64,000 bases of DNA from Planctomycetota bacterium (GTDB lineage: Bacteria; Planctomycetota; MHYJ01; JACPTZ01): the NCBI GenBank assembly GCA_016192525.1, contig JACPTZ010000041.1:1-64000 (forward strand), written 5' to 3'. Below the pieces are notes generated by a model. The model was given only the letters and a program-made list of their open reading frames with translations, was not told the DNA's origin and ran no database searches. The translations under genes and the position numbers were made by a program. Position 1 is the first letter of the stretch, and the number at the start of each line of letters is the position of its first letter. This document shows positions 29,879-38,165 of the stretch, piece after piece.

Positions 29879-31893
29879 CCGAGCAGTTCGATCGCCTTCG
29901 CGGCAATGTGCTCCGCGGCCACCTCGAACTCTTTCACCAGTTCCCACGGAGCGCCCGATTCGCCGAAGCGGTCCTTCACGCCGATCGTCCCGAATCGTGG
30001 CGTCTTTCCCCCCCCGAGGTGGCGCAGGATGACGGCCGCGACGGGGAAGGCCACCCCGCCGATCTGGTGTTCCTCCGCCACGATCACCGCCTCGCACTCC
30101 CGCGCCGCGGCGGCCAGCGCGGCCTCATCCAGGGGCTTCACCGTGTGCAGATTGACGATGCGCGTCTCCCACCCCCGCTCCTCCTTCAGGATCCAAGCCG
30201 CCCGCATCGCCTCGGGCACCATCGGGCCGCACGCGACGATCGCCACCCGCTCCCCCTCGCCGCGATAGCGCTCCGCCAGGACCGTCTCGAAGGCGTCGAT
30301 CATCCGCTCCTTCACCCCCCGCATCCGGAGCACGTTTGCCTTGCCGACGATGAAGGGGGTCTCCGCCGTCGAGACCACCGGGGTGGCCTCGCGTGCGAAG
30401 CGCAGATATTTCGGGCCCTCGACCTGGAAGAGGAGCGCGTCGGTGGCCTTCCTCGTCTCCACGGCGTCGCAGGGGACCACCACCGTCACCCCGGGGATTC
30501 CCGCCATGTTCGTGATGTCCTCCAGCGCCTGATGCGTGGCGCCGTCGGGACCCACCGAGACCCCTCCATGCGCCCCGGCCACCAGGACGTTGAAGCGGCC
30601 ATAGGCCACCGTGGTCCGGAACTGGTCCAGGTTGCGGCCCGAGGCGAAGACGCCGTAGGTGCCGAACGTCGGGATCTTCCCCTCCTTCGCCAGCCCCGCG
30701 GCCACGCTCGTGGCGTTCTGCTCCGCGATTCCGAGCGAGAGGAAACGCGAGACTTCCTTCCCCTTCGGGGCCCGCTCCGGGTGGCCCTCGTAGAATTTGC
30801 TGATGGTGATCGAGCCGGAGATGTCGCAGCCGAGGCAGACGATTCGCTCGTCCGATCCGCGCTCCTCCAGCGCCCGGCCGTACCCCATCCGGGTGGGGTC
30901 CATGTCCACCTTCATCACCGGCTGCCGGTTCCACCAGTAGTCCTTGCCGAACTTCGGCATCCGGGTCTCGATCCGGGCGTCCGCCTCCTTCTGCCAGGTC
31001 CCCGCGAGGGCCGTCATTCCGTCGAGATTGACCGTCTCCTGCAGCCCCAGCTGCGCCAGCCCCTTCCGGGCCTCCTCCGGGCTCGGCGCCTTGCCGTGCC
31101 ACCCGGCCACGTTCTCCATGAAGTCCACGCCCTTCCCCTTCACCGTCTTCGCGATGATGGCGGTGGGCCTGCCCTTCATGCGGGACGCTTCGTCGAACGC
31201 CCCGACGATCTCCTCCATCTCGTGGCCGTCGCAGACGACCACGTGCCAGTTGAAGGCCCGGAACTTGTCCACGAGGGGATCGATGTCCATCACGTCCCGC
31301 ACGCGGCCGTCGATCTGGAGCCCGTTCTTGTCGACGATCGAGACCAGGTTGTCGAGCCCGTAGTGGCCCGCGGCCATGGCGGCCTCCCAGATCTGCCCTT
31401 CCTGCATCTCGCCGTCGCCGTTGATGACGTAGGTGCGGTACGGTCGGCGGTCGAGCCGCGCCGCGAGGGCGGTCCCCACGCCGATCGAGAGCCCCTGGCC
31501 GAGCGACCCGGTGGACGCCTCGACGCCGCGGATCTTGAGCCAGTGCGGGTGTCCCTGGAACGGCGAACCGAGCCGCCGCAGGGTGGCCACCTGCTCCGGC
31601 GGGAAGGCGCCGGCCATCGCGAGCCCCAGATAGAGCGCGGGGGCCTTGTGGCCGGTCGACCAGATGATCCGGTCGCGCCCCGACCAGTCGGGATCCGCCG
31701 GGTCGAGGTTGGCCACCTTGAGATAGAGCGCGGCGGTAAAGTCCATCGCGGAGAGCGTTCCGCCCGCATGGCCCGAACCGGCGCAGGCGAGCGCGGCCAG
31801 ATCGTAGCCGCGCATCAGGCGGGCGGCTTCCACGAGACCCTTCACGTCGTACTCCCGGCGGACGCGGCCGGTCTTCGAGTCGATGAGCGGCAT
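29875..31893 (-). CDS. tkt: transketolase
   Basis: 672 aa; 'AALACAGSGHAGGTLSAMDFTAALYL', 'INGDGEMQEGQIWEAAMAAGHYGLDNLVSIVDKNGLQIDG', 'GAHGGVSVGPDGATHQALEDI'. Confidence 0.93.
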   Translation of the reverse strand: MPLIDSKTGRVRREYDVKGLVEAARLMRGYDLAALACAGSGHAGGTLSAMDFTAALYLKVANLDPADPDWSGRDRIIWSTGHKAPALYLGLAMAGAFPPEQVATLRRLGSPFQGHPHWLKIRGVEASTGSLGQGLSIGVGTALAARLDRRPYRTYVINGDGEMQEGQIWEAAMAAGHYGLDNLVSIVDKNGLQIDGRVRDVMDIDPLVDKFRAFNWHVVVCDGHEMEEIVGAFDEASRMKGRPTAIIAKTVKGKGVDFMENVAGWHGKAPSPEEARKGLAQLGLQETVNLDGMTALAGTWQKEADARIETRMPKFGKDYWWNRQPVMKVDMDPTRMGYGRALEERGSDERIVCLGCDISGSITISKFYEGHPERAPKGKEVSRFLSLGIAEQNATSVAAGLAKEGKIPTFGTYGVFASGRNLDQFRTTVAYGRFNVLVAGAHGGVSVGPDGATHQALEDITNMAGIPGVTVVVPCDAVETRKATDALLFQVEGPKYLRFAREATPVVSTAETPFIVGKANVLRMRGVKERMIDAFETVLAERYRGEGERVAIVACGPMVPEAMRAAWILKEERGWETRIVNLHTVKPLDEAALAAAARECEAVIVAEEHQIGGVAFPVAAVILRHLGGGKTPRFGTIGVKDRFGESGAPWELVKEFEVAAEHIAAKAIELLG

Positions 31894-32025
31894 GGGTTGT
31901 TTTCCCTTTTCAGGATCTCCGGCAATGCTCTGAAGAGTTCCAATTCTGCGACTCCGACGGTCCCCAGGCGGGCGGCCGCAAGGGCCGCTCCTACACGGGC
32001 TCTGGGGGAGAGGGGGAGAATCCGA

Positions 32026-33333
32026 TCACACTCCCAGGTTCTCCCCCTTCGTGAAGAAGTCCGCGAACCCGCGCCTGTCCTGCGCGGCGACGGACAGGCG
32101 ACGGATTCCCTCCTGGAGCGAGTTCATGTCGGTGGCGGTCGAGAGCCGGATGTAGTGCCGTCCCTCCGCCCCGACCCGCCCGAACGAGTTCCGGTCCACT
32201 GTCGCGACCCCGTGACGGTAGAGCGCAAACCGCTGGAACAGCGCCGACGGGCTCGTCGCGGTCTGCTTCGCGATCGGGAGCGAACCGATCGCGTCGAGGA
32301 TTCCGAGCGATTCGCAGGCCCCGGAAATGTTGGGGAAGGCGTAGAAGGCCCCCATCGGCTTCGCGCAGGTGAAGCCCGGGATGGCGTTCACCGCCCCGAC
32401 CACGTGGTTCCGCCGCTCCTCGAACTGGCGGACCATGTCCGCAACGACCGGCTTGAGCGCGGGATTCTGATACGCCTCCCGGCCCGCCAGCTGGATGAAG
32501 GGGGGCATGCAGGAGATCACGTTGACGTTCAGGTTCTTGAAGACCTGGGCCTCGTCGACGTTCGGCAGCACCGCGTATCCGAGCCGCCAGCCGGTCATGG
32601 CGAAGGTCTTGGAGTGGCCGGAGACGAGCACCGTCCGCTCGCGCATCCCGCGGCACGACGCAATCGAGAAGTGTCGCGCCCCGTCGAAGAGGATGTACTC
32701 GTAGACTTCGTCGGAGTAGAGGCGGACGGCGTCGTCGCACTTCGCCCGGATGACTTCGGCGATCTCCTCGAGGTCCGGTCGGGTCAGGACCCCTCCCGTC
32801 GGATTGGACGGGCTGTTGATGACGATTACCTTCGTCCTCGGCGTGATGAGGCGTTCGAGATTGGCCGCGGTGAAGCGGAATCCGCGCGACTCTTCAAGGT
32901 GAAGCGGGACCGGTCGGGCGTTGGCGAAAGTCACGCAGGATTCGTAGATCGGGAATCCGGGACTCGGGTAGATGACCTCGTCGCCGGGGTTCACGTAGGC
33001 CATCATCGTGTAGAAGATCGGGGGCTTCGCGCCGGGGGTGACGACGACGGTTTCGGGATCGACCGCGAACCCGCGCGTCTCCGAGACCTGTCGCGCGAGC
33101 GTTTCGCGCAGGGCGGGGAGCCCCTGCGGGTCGCAGTAGTGGGAGTTTCCCGCATCGATCTCCCGCTTGGCGCACTCGTTGATGGGCGGGGCCGAGACGA
33201 AATCGGGCTCGCCGAGGTTGAGGCGGATCACCTTCACTCCGGCGGCCTCGGCGCGGCGGATGTCGGCGCCGACCCGGAAGGCGTTCTCGGTGCCGAGACG
33301 GTTAATCCGTTCGGCGTAGAGGGGACGCGGCAT
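32026..33333 (-). CDS. pyridoxal-phosphate-dependent aminotransferase (class I/II)
   Basis: 'IRLNLGEPDFVSAPPINE', 'VINSPSNPTGGVLTRPDLEEIAE', 'VLVSGHSKTFAMTGWRLGYAVLP'. Confidence 0.93.
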   Translation of the reverse strand: MPRPLYAERINRLGTENAFRVGADIRRAEAAGVKVIRLNLGEPDFVSAPPINECAKREIDAGNSHYCDPQGLPALRETLARQVSETRGFAVDPETVVVTPGAKPPIFYTMMAYVNPGDEVIYPSPGFPIYESCVTFANARPVPLHLEESRGFRFTAANLERLITPRTKVIVINSPSNPTGGVLTRPDLEEIAEVIRAKCDDAVRLYSDEVYEYILFDGARHFSIASCRGMRERTVLVSGHSKTFAMTGWRLGYAVLPNVDEAQVFKNLNVNVISCMPPFIQLAGREAYQNPALKPVVADMVRQFEERRNHVVGAVNAIPGFTCAKPMGAFYAFPNISGACESLGILDAIGSLPIAKQTATSPSALFQRFALYRHGVATVDRNSFGRVGAEGRHYIRLSTATDMNSLQEGIRRLSVAAQDRRGFADFFTKGENLGV

Positions 33334-33336
33334 GGT

Positions 33337-35697
33337 TTACTCCTTTCCGCAGATTTCTCCGGGTGCTTCCACGTCCGCCCACGCCCGCAGCGCCCGCCAC
33401 ACCCGCTCCGGCGTCATCGGGAGTTCCCGCAGGCGGACTCCCGTTGCATTCGCCACAGCATTTGCGATCGCCGCGGCCACCGGGACCAGCGGCGGTTCCC
33501 CGATCCCCTTGGCCCCGAACGGGCCGGAGGGATCGTTCGTCTCGACGATGACGGTCTCGATACTCGGCATGTCCTGCGGCCCCGGCATGCGATAGTCGAG
33601 AAAGTTCGGGTTCGACATCCCCCCCTCCCGCAGAATCACCTCTTCGAGCAGGGCATAGCCGATCCCCTGCATCACGCCGCCCTCGATCTGGCCCTCGACG
33701 TACATCGGGTTGATCGCGCGACCGACGTCGTGCGCGGCCACCACCCGAAGGACCCGCACCTGGCCCGTCTCGACGTCCACCTCGACTTCGGCCGCGTGGG
33801 CGCCGAAGACGTACGCGGCCGATACGTTGCCCTTGTTCTCCGCGTCGACCATGGCGTTCGGCGGATCGAAGTAGGCCCGGCCGATCACGAGCGATCCCTG
33901 GTCGCGGAAGTGCTCGGAGCGCACCACCTTGTCGTACGGGGTGTCCGGAGGAAGTCCCAGCGCCGTCCGCGCCGCCTCGATCTGCCGCTTCGCGTCCTTG
34001 GCGGCCGCGCGGACCGCGTTGCCCGCGATGAACGTGGTGCGCGAGGCATGGACCCCGACGTCCCATGGCCGCACGTCGGTGTCGGCCGGGGCGATCCGGA
34101 CCGCTTCCAGCGGGACGCCCAGTTCCTCCGCCGCCATCTGCGCGGCGACGGTTTCCATCCCCTGCCCGATGTCGGTGGCGCCGACGACCACCGTCGCCTT
34201 CCCGAAGTCGTCGATCTTCACCATGGCCCCGCAGCCGTCAGAGCGGTAAATGCGCGCGCCGCCGCCGACGTGAAACACGGCGGCCACGCCGATCCCACGG
34301 CGGAGGGGGGAACGAGCCGGTTCCGTCCCCTCGATACGCCCCGCCGGACAGATGGCGGGGCTACTCGGGGACTCGGTCTCAGTTTGGGTTGCCGACGCAA
34401 CCAGGTTCTCTCCCGCAGCCCTGAGTAGCGGCCGACCGCCGGGAGGCCGCGTACCGGGGGGCGGCATGCGCTCCCGCACCGCCTCCAGACACTCCTTCAT
34501 CCCGCAGGAAGTGATGCGGGAACCCTGGGGGGTGACCTCGCCCGGCTGGTTTGCGTTCCGCAGCCGCATCTCGACGGGATCGATCCCGATCCGCGCGGCC
34601 AGTTCGTCCATCTGCGACTCGATCGCGAAGGTGATCTCCGGATTTCCAAAGCCCCGGAAGGCCCCCGTCGGCGCCGTGTTCGTGTAGACGGTGCGCGCGC
34701 GATACTTCACGTGCGGGACGCGGTAGAACGAGCCCATCGTGTGCATCATGACGATCGGCGTGACCGCCCCCCACGAGACGTACGCCCCGCAGTCCACGAT
34801 CACGTCGGCCTCGCGGGCGAGCAGGGCGCCGTCGGCGGCCGCCGCGGTGCGCATCCGCACGACCGTCCGCGGGCGGACCGGGTCCGTGGCGAAGTCCTCC
34901 TCCCGGTCCATCGCCAGGCGCACCGGTCGACCGGCCGCGCGGGCGAGGAGGGCGGAGATGATTTCATGCGGGTAGAGGTCGAGCCGCGCCCCGAAGCCGC
35001 CGGCGATCGTGGGCTGGATGATGCGGAGGTCGGAGGGCGGGATCCCCAGCGTGTCCGCCAGATCGCGCTGGATGAGGAAGGGGATCTGGGTCGGGTCGTG
35101 GAGGGTGAGCCGGCCGCGCGCGTCCCATTCGGCCACGGCCCCCGCCGGGCCGAGGCAGCCGTGCGCCTGGGCGGGAAGGCGGAAGGTCCCCTCGACCACG
35201 TGCGCCGCCCGGGCGAAACCCTCCTCCACCCGGCCGTGCGCGTAGTCGTGGGTGCGGACGAGATTCGAGCCGCGGTCCTCGTGGACGAGCGGCGCGCCCG
35301 GATCGAGGGTTCGCTCGGGGTCGAACACCGCGGGGAGCGGTTCGATTTCGAAGCGGATCAGATCGAGCGCCTCCGCCGCCGCATCGGCATCGACGGCCGC
35401 CACGGCCGCGATCTCGTCGCCGATGCGCCGGACCCGGTCCCCCTTCAGCGCCGTCGTGTCCTTCGCGTAGCCGTACCGCTTTGGCGGAATGTCCTGCGAG
35501 GCAAGCACGGCGAACACGCCCGGGGCCTCACGCGCCCGGGAGACGTCGACCGACACGATCCGGCCGTGCGGGACCGTGCTGCGCAGGACCCGTGCCTCCA
35601 GCAGTCCCGGCAGGCGCAGATCCTGAATGTACCGCGAGCGGCCGGTCGCCTTGTCGGCGGCGTCGAGCTTCGGGATGCGTTGGCCGATGAGGGTCAT
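33337..35697 (-). CDS. xanthine dehydrogenase family, molybdopterin-binding subunit (CoxL-like) with in-frame repeat insertion
   Basis: 786 aa; 'QDLRLPGLLEARVLRSTVPHGRI', 'GAFRGFGNPEITFAIESQMDELA', 'GPFGAKGIGEPPLVPVAAAIANAV'; insert near aa 405-460. Confidence 0.9.
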   Translation of the reverse strand: MTLIGQRIPKLDAADKATGRSRYIQDLRLPGLLEARVLRSTVPHGRIVSVDVSRAREAPGVFAVLASQDIPPKRYGYAKDTTALKGDRVRRIGDEIAAVAAVDADAAAEALDLIRFEIEPLPAVFDPERTLDPGAPLVHEDRGSNLVRTHDYAHGRVEEGFARAAHVVEGTFRLPAQAHGCLGPAGAVAEWDARGRLTLHDPTQIPFLIQRDLADTLGIPPSDLRIIQPTIAGGFGARLDLYPHEIISALLARAAGRPVRLAMDREEDFATDPVRPRTVVRMRTAAAADGALLAREADVIVDCGAYVSWGAVTPIVMMHTMGSFYRVPHVKYRARTVYTNTAPTGAFRGFGNPEITFAIESQMDELAARIGIDPVEMRLRNANQPGEVTPQGSRITSCGMKECLEAVRERMPPPGTRPPGGRPLLRAAGENLVASATQTETESPSSPAICPAGRIEGTEPARSPLRRGIGVAAVFHVGGGARIYRSDGCGAMVKIDDFGKATVVVGATDIGQGMETVAAQMAAEELGVPLEAVRIAPADTDVRPWDVGVHASRTTFIAGNAVRAAAKDAKRQIEAARTALGLPPDTPYDKVVRSEHFRDQGSLVIGRAYFDPPNAMVDAENKGNVSAAYVFGAHAAEVEVDVETGQVRVLRVVAAHDVGRAINPMYVEGQIEGGVMQGIGYALLEEVILREGGMSNPNFLDYRMPGPQDMPSIETVIVETNDPSGPFGAKGIGEPPLVPVAAAIANAVANATGVRLRELPMTPERVWRALRAWADVEAPGEICGKE
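34316..34465. repeat. palindromic repeat pair (TACTCGGGG family) inside the CoxL-like CDS
   Basis: CCCCTCGATACGCCCCGCC..GGCGGGGCTACTCGGGG and CCCTGAGTAGCGGCC..GGCCGCGTACCGGGGGG. Confidence 0.8.
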
Positions 35698-35748
35698 GAA
35701 GCGAGTCCACAGTCAGAAGTCGAAAGTCGGAAGTCGAAGCATCATCCG

Positions 35749-36183
35749 TTACGCGCTTGTTGTTTCCCTCCCGGCGGGGGGGGAAGCGGACTGTGCAATC
35801 GCTTCATGAATCTTCGCGTATCCCGTACACCGGCACAGGTTCCCCTCCAGTACCGAGGCGCCCTTCGCCGCCATGATCATGCCGGGGGTGCAGAACCCGC
35901 ACTGGATCGCGCCGGTGCGGATGGGATCGAGCCGGCCCTCCTTCGCCAGCCCCTCGATCGTCGTGATCTCGGCCCCGTCCGCGCTCACCGCGAGCACGAG
36001 ACAGGACACCACCGCCCGGCCATTCAGCAGGACGGTGCAGGCGCCGCACTCGCCCACGCCGCATCCCTCCCGGGTGCCGAGGAGGTCGAGCCGGTCCCGA
36101 AGGACCTCGAGCAGCGTCCGGTGCGGCTCCACGTCCAGCACGGTCCGGCGGCCGTTCACCGTCATGGCTATCGAGTGTCTCAT
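35749..36183 (-). CDS. xanthine dehydrogenase family, 2Fe-2S subunit (CoxS-like)
   Basis: 'GTREGCGVGECGACTVLLNG', '[37 protein letters not shown]'. Confidence 0.93.
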   Translation of the reverse strand: MRHSIAMTVNGRRTVLDVEPHRTLLEVLRDRLDLLGTREGCGVGECGACTVLLNGRAVVSCLVLAVSADGAEITTIEGLAKEGRLDPIRTGAIQCGFCTPGMIMAAKGASVLEGNLCRCTGYAKIHEAIAQSASPPAGRETTSA

Positions 36184-36221
36184 GGTGTCTTGATCCGTCT
36201 CTCCGTTGGGGACCTGTCCTC

Positions 36222-36450
36222 CTGAGAGCCTGAGAAGAAACGCGCCGTCGAGTGGTGCGCCGAATTGTCATCCTGAGCCCTGCCCGCCTCCCCCGAGTAG
36301 GCCGCCGCAGGCGGCCGTACCGAGGGGCCGGCGGGCAGGGCGAAGGATCACCAGTACTGGAGCGAACCTGGCGTATGCGCTCCTGTCCGCCATCTGTGTG
36401 GCGGAGGTGATCCTTCGCGTCGGGCTTCGCCCGACGCTCAGGATGACAAG
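36222..36450. repeat. MITE-related element (GAGAGCCTGAGAAGAAACGCG.. left flank variant) with nested CGAGTAGG palindrome
   Basis: Inner TTGTCATCCTGAGC...GCTCAGGATGACAA plus nested cccccgagtaggccgccgcaggcggccgtaccgagggg. Confidence 0.7.
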
Positions 36451-37227
36451 TCACGGTACTATCTCCAGCGCCCGCCGGGTCAGGACGCGGACCATCTCCC
36501 GTCGATACTCGGCCGAGGCGCGCAGATCGTCGATGGGGGAGCAGCGCGCCGCCGCCTCATCGGGGGACGCGGGGACGCGGAGCGGAGTCGGCGCGGCCGC
36601 CCCCACGGCCACCGTGGCCACTCCATGCGACCGGAAACAGGCGACGCCCACGACCGCCAGGTCCATCGCCCGGCGCGGGCTGAACTTCAGGTAGACGCCC
36701 CGGCCCTCGACCGCCGGGACGCGGACCTGGACGAGCAGTTCGCCGTCGCGCAGGGCGGATCGGCCGGGGCCGGTGAAAAACTCCCCGATCGGGATATCGC
36801 GCCCTCCCGACGGACCGATGGCGCGAAGCGTGGCGTTGAGACAGAGGAGCGGCGGGGCGAGGTCGGCCGCCGGGGAGGCATGGCACAGGTTTCCGCCGAT
36901 CGTGGCGAGAGCCCGCACCTGCGGAGAGGCCATCAGCCGCGCCGCTTCGGCGAGAAGGGGGCAGACGTCGGAGACCGTCGTCGAGGCGGCCAGCTCTTCG
37001 AGGGTGACTCCGGCGCCGATGGCGAGGACTCCATCCTCGAGCGTGAGGTCGCGGAGGCCGTCGATCCTCCGGAGTCCGATCAGCCGGTCGATCCGCCACT
37101 GCCTCCGTCTGAGGCGCGGGATGAGGTCGGTCCCGCCCGCGAGGAGGCGCGTCCGTTCACCGCCGCGGGAGAGAAGGGCGACGGCTTCATCGACCGACCG
37201 GGGCTCCACGTAGTCGAACGGTCTCAT
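36451..37227 (-). CDS. xanthine dehydrogenase family, FAD-binding subunit (CoxM-like)
   Basis: 'MRPFDYVEPRSVDEAVALLSRGGERTRLLAGGTDLIPRL', '[24 protein letters not shown]'; start refined to 37227. Confidence 0.9.
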   Translation of the reverse strand: MRPFDYVEPRSVDEAVALLSRGGERTRLLAGGTDLIPRLRRRQWRIDRLIGLRRIDGLRDLTLEDGVLAIGAGVTLEELAASTTVSDVCPLLAEAARLMASPQVRALATIGGNLCHASPAADLAPPLLCLNATLRAIGPSGGRDIPIGEFFTGPGRSALRDGELLVQVRVPAVEGRGVYLKFSPRRAMDLAVVGVACFRSHGVATVAVGAAAPTPLRVPASPDEAAARCSPIDDLRASAEYRREMVRVLTRRALEIVP

Positions 37228-37730
37228 GCGCCCTCGCCTCCCTTGAGGAAGGCCCGCCGGTTCGCCTCGACTCCATGCGGCGGAGAGAGTCTCTCGAGGG
37301 CCGCGAGGATCTTGTCCCGCGACGGGAAGAGCCGCGGCGCCGCCGCCGCGGCGCGGCCCAGCAGGACGAGATTCGCCCCGCGCGGGGCGTTCAGCTCCCG
37401 GGCGATGGCGGCGGCGTCGCAGCCCTCCGGGGTGTTGACGAAGGCCATCCCGTCCGGACGAAGGAAGGCCTGCGCCGCGTCGGCGCGGCTTCGGTCCAGC
37501 GCGATCGCGGCATCCGCCTTGCCGAGACGCACGAGCGGGCTCTCGAATCCTCCGAACTTGACGTGCGACTCCACGGCTCCGCCCCGCTGGGCCATCCCGT
37601 GCGTCTCCGTCGACAGGACGTCCCACCCCTCCGAGATCGCCGCCTCGGCCAGAACCCGCGTGACGAAGAGTATCCCCTGGCCGCCGAGGCCGAGGATCAC
37701 GATCTGGGTCCGTTGGGGGTGGAGGCACAT
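37224..37730 (-). CDS. iorB: indolepyruvate/2-oxoacid:ferredoxin oxidoreductase, gamma-type subunit (IorB-like)
   Basis: 'QIVILGLGGQGILFVTRVLAEAAISEGWDVLSTETHGMAQRGGAVESHVKFG'; ATGA overlap with downstream gene; start refined. Confidence 0.88.
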   Translation of the reverse strand: MCLHPQRTQIVILGLGGQGILFVTRVLAEAAISEGWDVLSTETHGMAQRGGAVESHVKFGGFESPLVRLGKADAAIALDRSRADAAQAFLRPDGMAFVNTPEGCDAAAIARELNAPRGANLVLLGRAAAAAPRLFPSRDKILAALERLSPPHGVEANRRAFLKGGEGA

Positions 37731-37776
37731 CGGAATCCGGACCTCACCGTGGACGGAGATGATACGGAAGATGAAA

Positions 37777-37945
37777 CGTACGAGGTTACCGTCCCGCCGC
37801 GTTGTCATCCTGAGCCCTGCCCGCCTCCGTCCGGCGGGCAGGGCGAAGGATCACCAGCACTGGAGCGAACCTGGCGTATGGGCTGGCGATCCTTCGCGTC
37901 CGCCTGCGGCGGACGCTCAGGATGACAATGCGGCAACCTCGTACG
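37777..37945. mobile_element. MITE-like element copy C
   Basis: CGTACGAGGTTACCG...TTGTCATCCTGAGC / GCTCAGGATGACAA...GGCAACCTCGTACG; flanked by ATGAAA (37771-37776 and 37946-37951). Confidence 0.85.
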
Positions 37946-38165
37946 ATGAAACGTAAAACGTAAAACGTAAGACGTAAAACGTAAGACGTAAACGTAAGAC
38001 GTAAACGTAAGACGTAAACGTAAGACGTAAACGTAAGACGTAAGACGTAAGAAGCAGAAACAGAGTGCGGACTGATCCTCCTTGCTCTTACGCCCTTCGT
38101 CTTACGTTCGCGCTTTGCGTCTTGCGTTTTCCATTACGCTTTACGTTTCACGTTTTACCGTTCAG
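37946..38165. repeat. ACGTAAAACG/ACGTAAGACG short tandem array with distal inverted array (ACGTTTTACG/CGTCTTACG)
   Basis: Direct reading of about 15 near-identical units, then inverted units ending at the iorA stop. Confidence 0.9.

Noticed and set aside
29635-34428. 1597-aa plus-strand ORF
   Set aside because: Antisense shadow ORF over transketolase, aminotransferase and CoxL genes; typical of high-GC third-position bias. Composition (Arg/His/Pro/Gly-rich) is not protein-like.
33337-37227. 4-hydroxybenzoyl-CoA reductase (HcrABC) assignment
   Set aside because: The FAD subunit is about 258 aa, apparently without the extra [4Fe-4S] insertion expected of the HcrB-type subunit; left as generic XDH family.
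37946-38165. Possible CRISPR array
   Set aside because: 7-10-bp units without spacers and with an inverted half; no cas genes in the window.
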